NCBI GenBank assembly: GCA_016806645.1
Contig: JACSYO010000150.1
Coordinates: 2,208,501 to 2,272,500 of the forward strand
Reading direction: 5' to 3'
DNA from: Ophiodon elongatus
Taxonomy: Eukaryota; Chordata; Actinopteri; Perciformes; Hexagrammidae
Length of the DNA: 64,000 nucleotides
The translations under genes and the position numbers were made by a program. Below, piece by piece: positions 37,862 through 51,360 of this stretch. The notes beneath the pieces were generated by a model. That model saw only the letters and a list, made by a program, of their open reading frames with translations, was not told the origin of the DNA and did no database searches. Each line of letters begins with the position of its first letter. The first letter of the stretch is position 1.

Positions 37862-38978
37862 GGACTCGCTGACCGGAGTCATCAACCACGCCGGTTTCTT
37901 TTGCCAGCATAGATTTTCTGTGAATGCAACGGACATGTTCATCCACTAACAAACACTGGAGGTGGAGATAAAAGCTTTGTTTGCCTGTTTGTTGCCACTA
38001 TGTGCAGTTCAACTGTAGCACAATTGTCTGAGAACTTTATTGTTTTTTTTTTTTTTGTGGTGGTGGGCTGAAGATAAGATGATTTGATGCCCAGATTTCC
38101 TTTTCAAATGCAGCTGCACATTTGTGTATAATTAATTTAATTTCTCCTCCCTTTAGTGTCTGTCAATTATTTTCTTAACGTAATTATTATTAAAGGCAAA
38201 AAACTAAGTAAACCATTTTGTAATTTGGTATAAACTGAAGCTCTTTGTTCTGTAATGCCGCTTAGTCGATATACAATAACTAATGTCTGCATTATGTTGC
38301 TTGGAACTTTTAATGATACTTTGTGATTTAACCCCATCTTCCCGAAATGAACAGCATTGACACAACAAATTGATGGAAAACTTTTGATTTCAGCAGACTC
38401 GGAAGTTTTAAACATCTTTGTTCAGTTGTTTTTCATTCAGAAAAATAAGAGGAGGACTTAGTTCGAACTGTTTATTTTCTCGGTAAGCAGCTTGTGCAAT
38501 ATGTGATATGTGAAGAGTTGAAATTAAGATGTTCACAAAGAGCAGGGAATTTATTTTAAAGATGCTTATTGTGCTTCATAATGAGTGTCTAAATATTTTG
38601 AAGTTATTTTCCATTCACAATTCTGTAGAGTTTGAGTTTACTTGCACGTAAAGAGATGTCGGTGATTTAAAAAAACATTTTGTATTCCAGTATGTCTTCA
38701 ATGAAGCTATTTTCCAAATATACTTATTGTTGGTTGTCCCTTTCCTTTTTCATGTAAATGCACAAGCCATATTACAGTGTACAACATGAAGTTAAAAAGT
38801 TTACTTGCCCTTTTGGTACGAGTTTTGTTGATCTACTGCTTTGATAAAGTTTACATAGTAAGATTTTGTTTTGTTCGTGGCATAAGCCAAACTAATTCGT
38901 TGGAGGTATTGGACTGTGCCTTGCAGGTAACACCAAACCCCATGTTTCTCAGCAGTAAATGTACATGGGAGTGATGTA

Positions 38979-38984
38979 AATAAA
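38979..38984 (+). terminator. eif4e polyadenylation signal (AATAAA)
   Basis: Canonical AATAAA about 1.1 kb after the stop, followed within 30 bases by a GTGGGTTCTC G/U-rich element. It implies a 3' UTR of about 1.14 kb. Confidence 0.65.
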
Positions 38985-39009
38985 ATATGTACAGTGAAGT
39001 GGGTTCTCT

Positions 39010-41741
39010 CGAAACCAGGTGTTTTAATTCTGGAGTGATTCTTTTTTTAGTCAAATCATAGCGGCATGCCAAGTGTCTGTTTTGGAAGAATTCATCTTTG
39101 TGGGAGTTTAGAACATCCCGTAATGCAAATTTGCACATTTACTTCATACGTACAAAGCTGAGGAAAATAGCCTTAAGTGTTCTATAGATATAATTACTGT
39201 GGGATGTGTATTTTTGAAAAAAAAAAAAAAAATGCTTCAGGATATTACAAGCAGAAAAGAATCACGTTGAAAGCTGAATGCATGAGAAATATACCCTTTA
39301 ACCTTACATTGCAGCTTCATGGAAGTGGCGAATATATGCTAATAGGATCCTCAGCAATATATTAAACCTCACATCTGTAAGTCGCTCTCCCTTCTCAACA
39401 CTGAACATTGCAAGGTTAGCATCATGTTTGATGCAGTTTGAAACGATCATCGTACCCTTTCTGTTGTCTCATTGTGACACTGACACTGTGTGTTAGGTGT
39501 GTAATCAGATTTCTTTTATTCGCCCTCCCTTCCTATTTAAGGAAGATAAAGGGATTTCTGTAGTGGCTACAGTGATTTATGTCGAAGCTGGTCTTCACCT
39601 TTATTAGGCTATCCAAATTGCAGTTGAACTAATAGGGGCCCAAAGTAATCTATGACATCCATTGACTGCTTACTTGAGAGCAATAGCAACACAACCCACC
39701 TTTGAAATAAGCCTCCTTGTAATTGACTCAATCAATCAGGGCACATTTTCACACGAGAGACAACTAAGAGGAAATTAGAATAGCAATCCACAGATGGGTG
39801 AAAGGTTGAGGGTTTTACCTCACGTGGCAAAACACAACAAGCGGCCTTTGTCGGAAGCTTTGCAGCCCTTTTTGTCGCCGTTGGACATTTAAACACACTG
39901 TTAAGAAGTAGATGGAAACATAAAAGATGGTAGATGCTATTTTTATCTAAAATCCAGACTCCCAAGATGCTTTCCATGCTGGTTTCACTCTCCTCAGATG
40001 GCTGATATGTGGCAGAGGCGAATATATACTCATGATTCAGGCTTAAAATTAAAGAAATAGTTACAGTATTTGATAAAGTCTGACTAATATCTTAAGTTAA
40101 ACTTTGCAAAGACGTGTGTAAAAGCTTCTCAATCCTGGCAACAATCCCAAACTTCGTATTTCTTTTCATTTCTTCAGCAATAAACTTGATACAAACACAC
40201 GTGTACGTGCTCCTAATGCCACTTGTTTTCTTAACGTCGGCACTAACCCACTCTTCGTGTATAATCTTGTTTTCATAATTAGTTATGTATGTATAAAGAT
40301 GAATTGGTATTGGCCATTTGTTAGCAAAATTCACGGTTGGCCATTTGTTAACAAATTTGTTGACAAATGGCCAACCATAAAAAAAAGTCCAACATGTAGT
40401 GTGAGTGTTTAAGGAGCAGTAAAACGTGCCTGGTGGATTTATTTCCACTGGTATGTTTTATTCCCCTCTGTTCAGCAGTAACACAAGATCAAGTAAATTA
40501 ACTTACTTCAGGTACAGCCAATCCTTCAGGCCGCAGATGTTTTCAGATGCCCTCCTGCTACAGGTCAGTGAGATTATTTGTCCATTTAGTGTGTGAAAGT
40601 GTGTTTGTGTGTGTGTTACATAAAGCAATTATGTGTCAGTTTTGTAGTCCCTGAACAAGAACAAAATGTGATAAAATATGTTAATGTAATCTACTGTCTG
40701 ATAATGTAATAACGTCTTCTAAGGGATAATTGAATTATTTTTTTCCTCCATGATGCAGCTCGTACAAGAACATATCTCAGTTACTGCATCGAGGAGTTGT
40801 AAAAACAGATACACATCTGATTACTCTCTGACTAGTTATTTCATTATCTGGTTCTTATTTCACCAATCACAAGCCTGCCTTTTCTTTGGCACTGCCTGCC
40901 ACTTCAAAGCCTTGAAAAAGACGATGATGCAGATTGATCACAATCATCTATTGGCAGCGCCATTACATATTGATTTATGCAAAAGTATTTGCCTCCTTTC
41001 CTGGCCCTTTTTCACTGATTGGCACCTTTTAGTGCTAACAGCTGACATCCAAGGTTTTGTGGATTTGATGACCCTGATGCCCTGACAGATGGAAGCTCTA
41101 ACCAGAGCTGACACCTGTAATTGACAGAGGCAACATGAATGTGTGCCTTCTCTTTCGGTTGCAAACGATGAGCACAGGCAAGAAAAACATGTAGTTCTCA
41201 CTCGTGCAGCTGTTTCAAGGCCCATGCACTCTCTAGTTTACTTTTTGGGTTGTTTTTCTTTAGCCAAAGGTAGACGTATTATTCAGAGCCTTTACTTCGG
41301 TAAAAGGAGATTGTCAATCTCCATTCAAATTATAATTAAAATGCGATTGCCTATTATGTGCATTATGAATAAAAATTGCCACCCATATTGTTGAATTATA
41401 AATTAATTAATATACAAGCAGCTTGTTAATTTTGCAGCTGGTCCAGGTGAGTATAAGTAAAGTAATAGATGTCTCACTGTGCTGCGTTTAAGTGTTACTG
41501 TAAGTCAGGCTCAGTGCTGCTGCTAACAGTGAGTTACAGTGAGTAGCCTTGGGCTCACTGCCCATCTTATCAAAGAATACTTTGATGCCTGTTTGTGAGC
41601 ATGTTGAGCTGTTGCAGGGATCAAAGCCCAGGCTCACAATCATATACTGTATATGACCCCCCCACACACATGTGCATACTAAGGGACGTTTGTGAATTAT
41701 AATCATGCATTCTTTACCGTAGGCTTGAATGCTGCACGAGT
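39010..41741. other. gene-poor flank, no supported gene
   Basis: No exon series recognised. It holds the 40.3-kb palindrome and otherwise unremarkable AT-rich sequence. Confidence 0.55.
40335..40376. repeat. 42-bp near-perfect palindrome
   Basis: Arms GGTTGGCCATTTGT and ACAAATGGCCAACC flank an AACAAATTTGTT centre. Only one base-pair position per arm is mismatched. A partial third copy (GGCCATTTGTTAGCAAAATT) precedes it at about 40,312-40,331. Confidence 0.93.
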
Positions 41742-41767
41742 TATCTATCTATCTGTCTGTCTATCTA

Positions 41768-41814
<47 letters not shown>

Positions 41815-41835
41815 GTCTGTCTATCTGTCTGTCTA

Positions 41836-41868
<33 letters not shown>

Positions 41869-41933
41869 CTACCCACATACCTACCTACCTACCCATCCAT
41901 CCATCCATCAATCCATCCATCCATCCATCCATC
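41742..41933. repeat. compound tetranucleotide array CTAT/CTGT/CTAC/CCAT
   Basis: About 190 bp of successive tetranucleotide blocks: CTAT/CTGT mixtures, a short TATA core, CTAC units, then CCAT units. It produces long Leu-Ser-Val-Cys and Ile-His-Pro-Ser ORFs that are not genes. Confidence 0.97.
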
Positions 41934-44900
41934 GGCGCTATGGTAACAGGGTCCATCTGTTCACTTGTCTGTCTGAGGCTGTTAATGTGTCTGCGGCCCG
42001 AGGGGGGCAAAGCTCCAGAGTCCAGTCCTCACTGGTCCAGTGTCTGGAGGTGTGGGCATGGATGTATAAGGTGTGGGGAGGAGTCCAAACCATGCCAAGC
42101 AGTTTGCAAATATTAGCCTATAACAATTCAATGGATAGCATTTTTTATACCTCCGCATAGGCAAAGGCAAAAAAAAAAAAAAACGTCGACAATAACGAAT
42201 CCCTGGTTTAAGCTCCACCCAGCGCGCACTAATTGTGATCCAAATCAAACACACCCACAATTACCCAACAGGTGCTGGGTGTGGCTCTGGCTAACGCTAA
42301 AATGCCACACAGTGGACTCTCACACCTTGATTTTTGCATTCGCAGAGGAACCTTCAGTGAGTTGTGCGAGGCCTGTTTTTGACTTTCAACCTCACAGCTG
42401 TGACAACAGGAGCCGCATCCAGCTCCAAATGTTTGACAACTTTTGAGGGACAGGGAGGCCGAGTGGACAGGTTGTATCATGGATTGGGAATGAAAGAGAG
42501 GGGTTCCAGATTTTGGAGGACATCGCACAAGACCTGCAGGAAGGCCTTCAGACATGAAGGCACATTGTGATGTGACGCGATTGGCTGCACTGAGATACAG
42601 TTGTTGCAACCTGCGCTCTTTGTCGCTTTTAACATGTGTGATTGTGGCTGCAGCCGCTGTGGAGTTGATATTGTTTAGCTTAATGGGTGTTGTCTGCTTT
42701 GGTGACGTTTTCTTCAGCTGTCAATTCTATAATTGACAGTTGCACCTAGCTTTTTAAAAAAAAAATGTGTTGCCGTTCATGTTTTTTTGTAATCGTCTGA
42801 GTTCTCTTCCCTTTAGGCATTACTTGATGTAGGTTGCAAAGTGAGAAAATAAATATATCATTGGTTTGGACATAAGGGCTGTGATGTGATGTGCACCATG
42901 ACATGTTGATGCACTTTATTGGCCAATTATACTTTCTTTTATTTAAATAAGTCAATATATGACCTACTTTTTACACAAATAATTGTGCTTGTACTTCAGT
43001 AAAATATTCTAGTACTCTTTATATGCCTGCATGGCCCCCAGAACAGTAAAGTAAAGTCGGGCCCTGGCGACAAGGCTCACAGTCTGCATTTTGGATTCAT
43101 CCCAAAGGTGTTGGATGCTTGAGGTCAGGCCTCTCTGCTCAGTTTGTTTCGCAGTAAACTATGGAAATCATTTTTTTTCTCCAGACTGCAGTCTGTGCAT
43201 CTATCTATCTAAATATCTCCGCCGCTCACCTTTGTTGCCATAGGTAATAAATCATGAAACGGTGCATTCAAGTGTGATTGTGGGGATTTTCTGTTTCTTT
43301 TCACAAACCGTCCACAGGGAGGCGGTATAGCTACACACTTGATATCTGCCTCCAATCTTTCAATCCACCACAAACGTTTTGGTTGAGAAAATTGGGATTT
43401 CCACAGAGTGTGTCGGTTGCACACACTAGGGGAAGAAGATATCTGTAAATAGCAGCTGTGTCTCTTATTTATATATTTATTTATATATCTATCCCGCCAT
43501 CCCCACCCACCAGAAGAAAAAAAAAGAAAAAAATGGATCCGCATTACAATTCTCCCCCTATCGCCTTAGGCAACTGTCAACCTCCTGCTCACCAGCCCCT
43601 GTATAGCGTAGAAAAGGGGACAGGGAGAGTCAAGCAGTGCACCCTCCACCTGACTGATGTTTTTGTACCACCTCCTATGCACAAGTGAAGGAGTTATAAA
43701 CCCAGTGACATGACGCCCCTCTGGACTAAGCTGCGGCAAAAGAGGTTGCAGATGGTTCTTTGCATCTGTGGGAGGTGCTGATTCCCTCTGTGCTTCGTGA
43801 CAGATGTGTCACTTAACTATTTCTCGTTCGCAGTACCTCACCAGAAGCTGCCTCTGAGGAATCTTAAGCTAGGCTCAGTAGGTAGGCTATTATCCATGGT
43901 GCTGCTGACCGCATCCCAGAGTCAATAATCATCTCCTCATTTCCCCGTCTGAACTAGAGGGAGGGATCAACTCTGTAGTGTGGAGGGAGCTTCATTTCAC
44001 GGAGACCCATACAAAGCAGCTTTCAAAGCAGTGTCGCAAGCAAAAAGCCTCTGAGTTCAATTTGTATATCGTATATTTAAATATGTTGACATGAACGTGG
44101 ATTACTAATAATTTTCATTGTCGGGCAATATTTTGATTACTTTATAGTTTGATTGTTCAATTACTCTCATAAATACTTTTACATACTGTATAATAATCAC
44201 TGTGCTACTTGTCAGTCGACGGCACCATATGTTGTAAATACTACAACTGGATTATGACTTCTGGTGAACTTTTGACATTTGAGTCTGAAAATCCCCCAAA
44301 AAATTCAATCACATGCCAAGAAACTGAAACGACAATAAGACAACGATCTAAATCGTAGCAATATCAGGATTTTAATTGAGAGAGGATTCGTTTATTAGTG
44401 TGCATGTCAAGATAATTTGTTATGTTTTGCATCTTTTCATATTTTGACATTCGCGACTGGTTGGCTGAGCAGCATGGAGGATTGGTATGCGTAATAACAG
44501 AAAATAAAGACCAGTCCACTCTATTGGCGTTCCTGGTGACATCTAAATCTCGGAAACTCGACATGGCACAACAAATATTAGTGATAGTTACTGTATCAAA
44601 ACAACTTATTTGTTTTGTAACATCGGTGTCTTTTTGCTGTCACTTTGAATTGATTTTGGAAAAAAAAACGGATCATTTGAAACGGAGTGTTAACCCAGCC
44701 TGCAAGGTGCACTTTGCTTGTTCCTCCCCGCCTTGGTCCTGTTTGAATCCGTACCCATGTGCTTTGTTCTGCAAACCACTTTGTGACAGACTTGTTAGAT
44801 AGAAAAGGCTTTGCAAATTAATTGAACTTTTCCTGACTCATTGGAAAACGAAAAGGCTGCAGGCCTAAAAGCAGCCAACACTGGGATGTGTGACTCATAT

Positions 44901-47900
44901 TTACACTCATAATTGCTTCCAACGGAGCCGTGTTCAAGTGTGCAGGAGGCGTTTTACTACCCAAACAAGGCTCCGCTTCTGGTGCTGCCGTCGGTGTCGT
45001 CCATCGTGCACCGAGATCAACAAGTCATTCAAGCGCTCATCGATGTTTGCTTTTGCCAAAGAGCTAATGTCTTGTCCATCAATAGTTTACTTGTTATTTT
45101 GTGTATCAGCAGTATATCAACAGTTAATCACAGATCCTGAATAGATATATATATATATATATATCACAAGTAAACCTAATGTGTGAAATTGGGTAAAAAT
45201 AGCCATGTTCCTTCACAGATATCACAGCCTCCTCTGTGAACGGCCTGCAAAATGGCGAACACTATGATGTCTTTAATCCACACACTGCCCGTGCCCCGCA
45301 CCACAAAGATGGACTATGTGTGTATGTGCTTGCAAAATGGCATTGCTCAATGAAGTGAACAACCACTGTAAGCTAATCTATGTCGCAGTTCACTGGGTTG
45401 CAGCGTGAGAGTACAGTATGCTTGTCCTCGATGGCCGCCCTTCTACGGTGATGTAATTTACACTCGGACAGCTGCCTCTGCGCCTACGCTGCTGTCACGG
45501 ACCAACAAACAGCCGCAATTAAGTGTAATTAAAAATGCTTTTTCATGTGCTTGGCTTTGATTATGAGAAACCTACATCTTCATTTATGTAATGAAAATCT
45601 GCTAAAGGCAATTGATAACTGCATGGCAATGGTAAACTATATTGCCGTTGAGCTTAATTTTCCATTCCTCTACGTGGCCCATCGGTGCCTTCCTCTGTAC
45701 GTTCAACTTGCAGTGACGTCCGCTGGATTCAAAATAACTACCTTTTGTTGGAGAAGAACCATGTTTTTTTTTGTTGTTTTTTTTTCACCGCTTGCCCAGA
45801 CTGCTTCTGAAGCATTTGCCTTGAGAGCTGGCCAAGAATGCGGCAGCATAATCAGTAGGTTGCAAACAAGCATCATGCTACAAACTCGCATGACAAAAGA
45901 AAACTGAATCGCATACTGGAGGAGTGCAAAGTGGGAAATATGAGTCAGCCCTCAAAACGTCAGCAGCCCAGGGCCGAGCCTCTGCGGATCTCGGCTAAAC
46001 AAAACATATAAGGAGCTTCTTTATTAAGCCAGTCTCTAAATCCTTTCTTAATTATTTTAAACACTTTGCAATAACCACAAATCATCTCCATTGTTAAAAA
46101 CCGTTGCTTCATTTTCTTTGCGGTGCACTTTTACTCATTTCACCAAATTGTGTCCACAAAATCTACTTCATGTTTTTTTTGTCAGTGTTGTACTTGCTTT
46201 TGCTTTTTGTCGAGGCTATATCATATAAATTATGGACTGTAATGGAATGTGATAGCACTGGTTTGAGTATGCCTGCCTTTTAAAATAGCCACCAGTAAGA
46301 AGAAGCCTCCCTTTTTATAACAGCAATAATTAACAGTAACATAATCTGATTAGTCTCTGAGGGAAGGAATGCAAAACGGATGAAAAATACTTAGAAAACA
46401 AACATCCTCAGGTCTTTTTTTATACAGGGAGAATAAACAGAGATTCTTCCAAATCCAAGCAATGTTTCCATCCATGCTGATTTGTCCTTGAGCAGGACAG
46501 TGAACTCCTACCTGCTCCTGGCAGCTTTGTGCTCTGACCCATCTGATCAAATGGCAATGTGTATGTGTTAAACATAGCGAGGAAGTTGAAAAAAAAAAAG
46601 CCCAAAAAAAAAAAAAAGAAGCAGCTCATTCCCTTTCGTCAGTTTTATTACACATGTTGAGTTTGGGGAGGAAAAAGATCCCCTGGCAGTTACTTAGTTA
46701 AATGAGCTTTCCCTCCTGCCGGTTCAGCAGTAATCACTGGTGTCACAGCTCCAGAATCCGGTCTATGTTAAATCTACTCCCCAAAGCTTTGGGTATCATC
46801 CATCTCTGAGCCTGCTTTCCTGGACAAGTTGGGTTTTCTGACCCAGTTTAAAAAAAAGAAAACAAACAACAACAACAACATCATCTGCAACACATTTCCA
46901 TCAGGTGATATTGAAGCAGAATGAGCTGCTGAAGTATGCTTCGTATGCCGAGTTTGATCTCGACTCCGAGGTCAGCTCATCGTGCGTAAACGGTGTTACC
47001 CTGGCAACATATTCCATATGAGAAATACTGATGAACGCAGCGGAGTGGAGAGCTCAACTAAAAAAAATCATTCACTGGTTGCAAGAGCTTATGGAGTTGA
47101 GCTCAGAGCACTAATGTTTTAGAATGTAGCACACAATTGACACAACATATTGTAGTTCGAGGACACACGTCGTAAAATATGTCGACATTTTCTTCAGAGG
47201 GGGCGGTAGCAGCAACGTAGGGAGTCAATGTAAATAAAGAAGAAACAATATCAAACACCCACTGATCGTTTTATGAAGCAGACACGGATTCACGATCCTG
47301 AAAGTAACGGACACACTCACAAATAAAACGAGCAAACCTCACACTTTTTTATTTTCTTTTGGAGAGAAACGCAACCTACATTGCTGCCAGTAGAAAGGCA
47401 AGCCCCCTCCCCCTCCACCCAAAAAGTGTTTGTACTCGAATACGTATAGTCACACCGCAGTGACTCTTTGCGTTCTGCTCTAAATATTCAGGCCACATCA
47501 GATATTGATATTCCATTACATTTTGGCAATTGCATTTTTTTGTGATGGATAACAAAAGGCACAACAGTGTGCAACCAAACAGTGACTCAGCTCAGCCATC
47601 CTGTGCTTCGGGACGGAGGTTAATGCAACACAATCCTGCATGTTAGACATTTGTAACTATACAAAACTGCTGCTAATCCAAGTCTCCAGGGTTTAGGGGA
47701 GCGTGTGTGTTTTCTGTGTGAGTGTGTGTGTGTGCGCATCGATTTGTTGGCCGTGTAATCCTCGATTGTGACAATGGTCAGCGAGATTAGGAGCTAGAGC
47801 CACAGTGTCGGCCCTTTTAGGCGGGTAATGGGCAAAAAAGCGTGTTAATTGCCCTTGACTGTTGAAAGTAAATTAATTATTGATCGCTCTCTCGACTCTC

Positions 47901-48210
47901 CTTCTGTACTTACATACCCTTACAAATCCTTTTATCTTCTGCTCGGAGTAAGAACGTTTCCTCTTTTCCCATCATTATGCAGGCTGGGCAAGCAGGAGGA
48001 CCACTCGCCAACCTCTTGAACCAAAGCCTTCCTAGCTGTGTATTGTGCTGAAAAGGTCTGCCAGAAAATCTCACCTCCATAAGGCGCTTTATCTCTTTCT
48101 GTGATCCCTCGCTTCCTCTCTCTCTCACACCTCTTCTCTCCTCCTTCTTCTTCTTCTTCCTCCTTCTCCTCTCTAATTTTCTTAGTTTCTTCTTAATGAT
48201 CATCTCCTGC
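41934..48210. other. gene-poor flank, no supported gene
   Basis: Simple repeats include a (TA)n at about 45,146-45,164 and A-rich tracts at 42,170 and 46,590-46,620. Two coding-looking islands (44,913-45,140 and 46,905-46,970) are discussed as findings, but no gene model can be built around either. The poly-purine minus-strand ORF at 47,910-48,224 is the complement of a CT-rich simple tract. Confidence 0.5.
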
Positions 48211-48241
48211 TCTCTCTCTCTCACTCACTCACTCACTCACT

Positions 48242-48272
<31 letters not shown>

Positions 48273-48287
48273 ACACACACACACACA

Positions 48288-48341
<54 letters not shown>
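48211..48341. repeat. compound CT/CACT/CA/TG/TA/CA array, self-complementary
   Basis: The order is (CT)n, (CACT)n, (CA)n, (TG)n, (TA)n, (CA)n. The CA-to-TG switch and the TG-(TA)-CA block are each perfect palindromes over tens of bases. Confidence 0.96.
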
Positions 48342-50159
48342 TGCCTTTTCTCTTACCCCCACACCCACAGCTGTTACAAATAAATAAGAGAGCAGATGAA
48401 TAAAACCTGAGGTTGAGTTCTAAAGGCTGTGTTGTAAATTGATGACAGTGAACGTAAAGGCGTGGAAGCAGCACAGACAACAGCATCATTATTCTGCCTA
48501 TTGATTTTCTCCCTCTGCTGCTAAAAGGAAAAAGCCACCTTGTATTTGAAATGAGATATAAACAAAGTCCAACATGATATAACTGCATATATTTATTTCC
48601 AGATGTCAAAACCCTTTTTGGATTAAAGCTTCAGCTTGAAAGGAGGCGTATGTGTGGTGTTTGTTATAATGCCTGTGTTTGAGAGTCACAGATCCCTGTC
48701 TTTGTAATTTCTTATCATTTCCACCACCAGGAGATAATGAGATCGGTCATGTGTGTGTACACGTGTTAGGGAGTGTGTTTGTGTGTGTGTGTGTGCATCT
48801 CTGTCTGTCCACGGCTAATCTCACATACTGCTGCGCCGAACTGCATACTATTTTGGGTGCTCATTTGTGGCTCCATGCTCAAGGACTTCTCTTCGTTGCT
48901 GTGACTCACACTTTCTTAAAACTCCTCTCATTGCCTGTTTGGTACTGCCACTGATTGACTGACCCCTCATTCTCAATTGGCCCCTGTCAGTAGGCTCAGG
49001 TAATAACACCGCTAAATGCATCACTGCCACTCAGCCGCTGCTCTGCGGCCTCGCGTGCTTTTAGTCCATGTAGCCCCATTGGCTAGCTCATAGGCGCTGA
49101 TGTTTACTCCCCTTGGTTAAGCCACTTTTGACATAGTTTGCGCTGTGCTATTAGCGATGTTAGCTGCGAGCGGCAGACATGTTGAGAGCCGTTGATGGGC
49201 GATAGAAATGCTCCCAATCTCGTATAAAGCACCTTTATAATAACTTGACATAACAGCTTTTAGACTGGCATCCGGTCTCAAGGCACCCAGACGCAATGCT
49301 TTGTGGAAACTTCTTCTTGCTAATGTAGTATACATCTGTGAATTTCTCATGTACACAAAATCCACATACTATGCAATGTTAATGCAACGCATAGTACATT
49401 TCATGTCTTACTAAGTATGAATAGTATGTTAGTACGCAATTTCGAACACAGCCACAGTGAGGGGGAAACAGTTTGTACACTTTTATATATTTTGGACAGT
49501 GTGTTAGGATGACCGCTAACGGAACTGCACACACAGCCGAGTGCCTCGCCGCTGCTCGGGCCCCCAGTTATTCAGTGCCTTTTTTATTTGGCGTTAACCT
49601 CAAGTGCGTATTGTCCAGAAATAGTCCTGAAACCTAAAGTCGGGGGTCACACCCACGAGACGGAGCTGTGCAGCCCCTGCACGGAGCCGACGCAGACGTC
49701 TGCATGGATTACAATTGGAGCGTATCTGTCTTGTAAGACGTGCAAGTGAAAAGCACGTCTGATACATTTGCAGTCTAGACAGGGGGTTAGACAATCTGTT
49801 CTAGCATATGCACTGTACTCTAGATCTGCACTCTATTGAGTTCACCTTTCTAGTTTGATGCGGGAATCCATTCTCTGCTATCATAGATCATAGTGATATA
49901 TTAAATAGATATATATAATATTTCTTTTGCATCTCAAGTCAAAACCAGAGGTGCTCTGATCCGTGTGGTCAGTGACCGTAATACTCCTTGCACACCAGAA
50001 TATCACATTTAATGAAATTGCAGTTAACTTTCCTTCTCTGCTTATGTTGCTTTCCAAGATATAGCTTATGGATAAGTCATGTGATATATGCCTGACCACA
50101 GGGGAAAGGAAAAGCACACCACAACAATAAAATTCACCCCAGAAATGCAGCAGCTGTTG
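48342..50159. other. gene-poor flank, no supported gene
   Basis: No exon or RNA gene recognised. The GC-richer block at 49,030-49,210 looks like an old dispersed repeat, as does the end of the block near 49,453. Confidence 0.5.
49421..49453. repeat. dispersed repeat end, copy 1
   Basis: ATAGTATGTTAGTACGCAAT followed by TTTCGAACACAGCC. A related copy lies at 53,372-53,404 (TTTCGGATGCAGCC end). This wording is common in fish genomes as the edge of a short non-autonomous element. Confidence 0.5.
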
Positions 50160-50455
50160 CTTTGCAATAAACTGGACGAAGAATATCGGAGCCCTCCACG
50201 AGAAGGGCAGAGCCGTCTCTATTTTCTGAGGAGGCTGAGGTCCCTCAACATCTGCCAGACAACAGTGAGGATGTTTTCTGAGTCTGTGTTGGCCAGTGCT
50301 ATCCTGTTTGCTGTTTGTGTGCTGGGGAAGCAGGTCGAGGGTAGCGAACGCCAACAGACTCAACAAAGTTACCAGCAAGGCCAGCGACGTTGTGGGGGTG
50401 GTGCTGGACTCTCTGTCTCTCTCTGGCGGTGTTAGAGAGGAGGATGCTGTCCAAG
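50160..50455 (+). mobile_element. non-LTR retrotransposon ORF2 fragment (post-RT region)
   Basis: One frame reads GQSRLYFLRRLRSLNICQT ... SESVLASAILFAV. After a frameshift near 50,310 the next frame continues with VCWGSRSRVANANRLNKV and, further on, LERRMLSK. This is the typical tail of a fish LINE ORF2 (L2/CR1-like clade by memory). It is broken by the frameshift, has no reverse transcriptase core and cannot be active. The open frame at 50,088-50,435 is only its first half. Confidence 0.8.
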
Positions 50456-51360
50456 TGTAGCGCTGTTGCTGGTAGCAGATTTAATAAATAATAATGAATT
50501 AATATCGAGATATGTAACGATTACAACTAATTCAATTATGACTTGTAAACCCACACATTAGTATAAAAGAATGATGGCACTCAGTCTACATCATAAGCCA
50601 CCATTAGTTTAACTAACAGAATTTAACAAAAGATTACATTTTGGACGCCACCCAATTTTGGAAAAATAGGGAAAACTTCCAAATTTGATATTAACCGATT
50701 AGATTTTAATCTCACCCTTCAGCATCAACGTCCAGAGTCGAAGAAGAGAGGTGGAGAGCTGACGTCTTCTTGCTTTATCTTCTTGAGAAAGGGGGTGCAG
50801 TTTTTATGACATCTTGATTATTTCATTTAACCTTACTTTACAGAATTAAGACTAGTTACTTACAGATTTGTTTTAATCCTTCCTTTTTTGAACTTGGTGC
50901 TATCTCATCTGCAAAATGATACCAAATAGTTTGATATAAATCACTGAATGAAACCTGATCAATTAAATATTGAATGAATCAAACAAATACACAACATGGA
51001 CATTGTTATCATGAAATAATAAATGAATGGATAACATTTATCTCAACATTAAAGCACAAATTAAGAGTCTTGGGTCAGGGACACAAAGGACGGGGGGGCG
51101 AAACGTTTCTTTAAGTTGTTTAATAACAATTGGATGCTTCATTATGTGCTCAGGAATGTAAAGATCGTTCGAGAAAACACAAAGTTGGGGTCATAAAACA
51201 TGGTAGACTCAGCCTTAACGATTTGAGTGTTAAGTCTTCTCACCCACCGAGTATGTCCAGACACATGGTAAATTGTGAGTCTGACCACTTGGCGCCCTCT
51301 GGGTCGAGAAAGCAGTTCTTGAAAGAAGTTTATTAGTTCAGATTGTGACCTAGACATTTC
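50456..51360. other. AT-rich segment splitting the LINE fragment
   Basis: About 900 bp of AT-rich sequence between the two LINE pieces, without recognisable coding capacity. It could be a later insertion or simply sequence between two independent fragments. Confidence 0.4.

Noticed and set aside
41692..42160. Long Leu-Ser-Val-Cys and His-Pro-Ser repeat ORFs
   Set aside because: Translations of a tetranucleotide microsatellite.
47910..48224. Lys/Arg/Glu-rich minus-strand ORF
   Set aside because: Complement of a CT-rich simple tract; low complexity, no start context or homologue recognised.
48241..48609. Minus-strand ORF of 122 codons ending in Cys-Val repeats
   Set aside because: Driven by the CA/TG/TA array; the rest has no domain or splice context.
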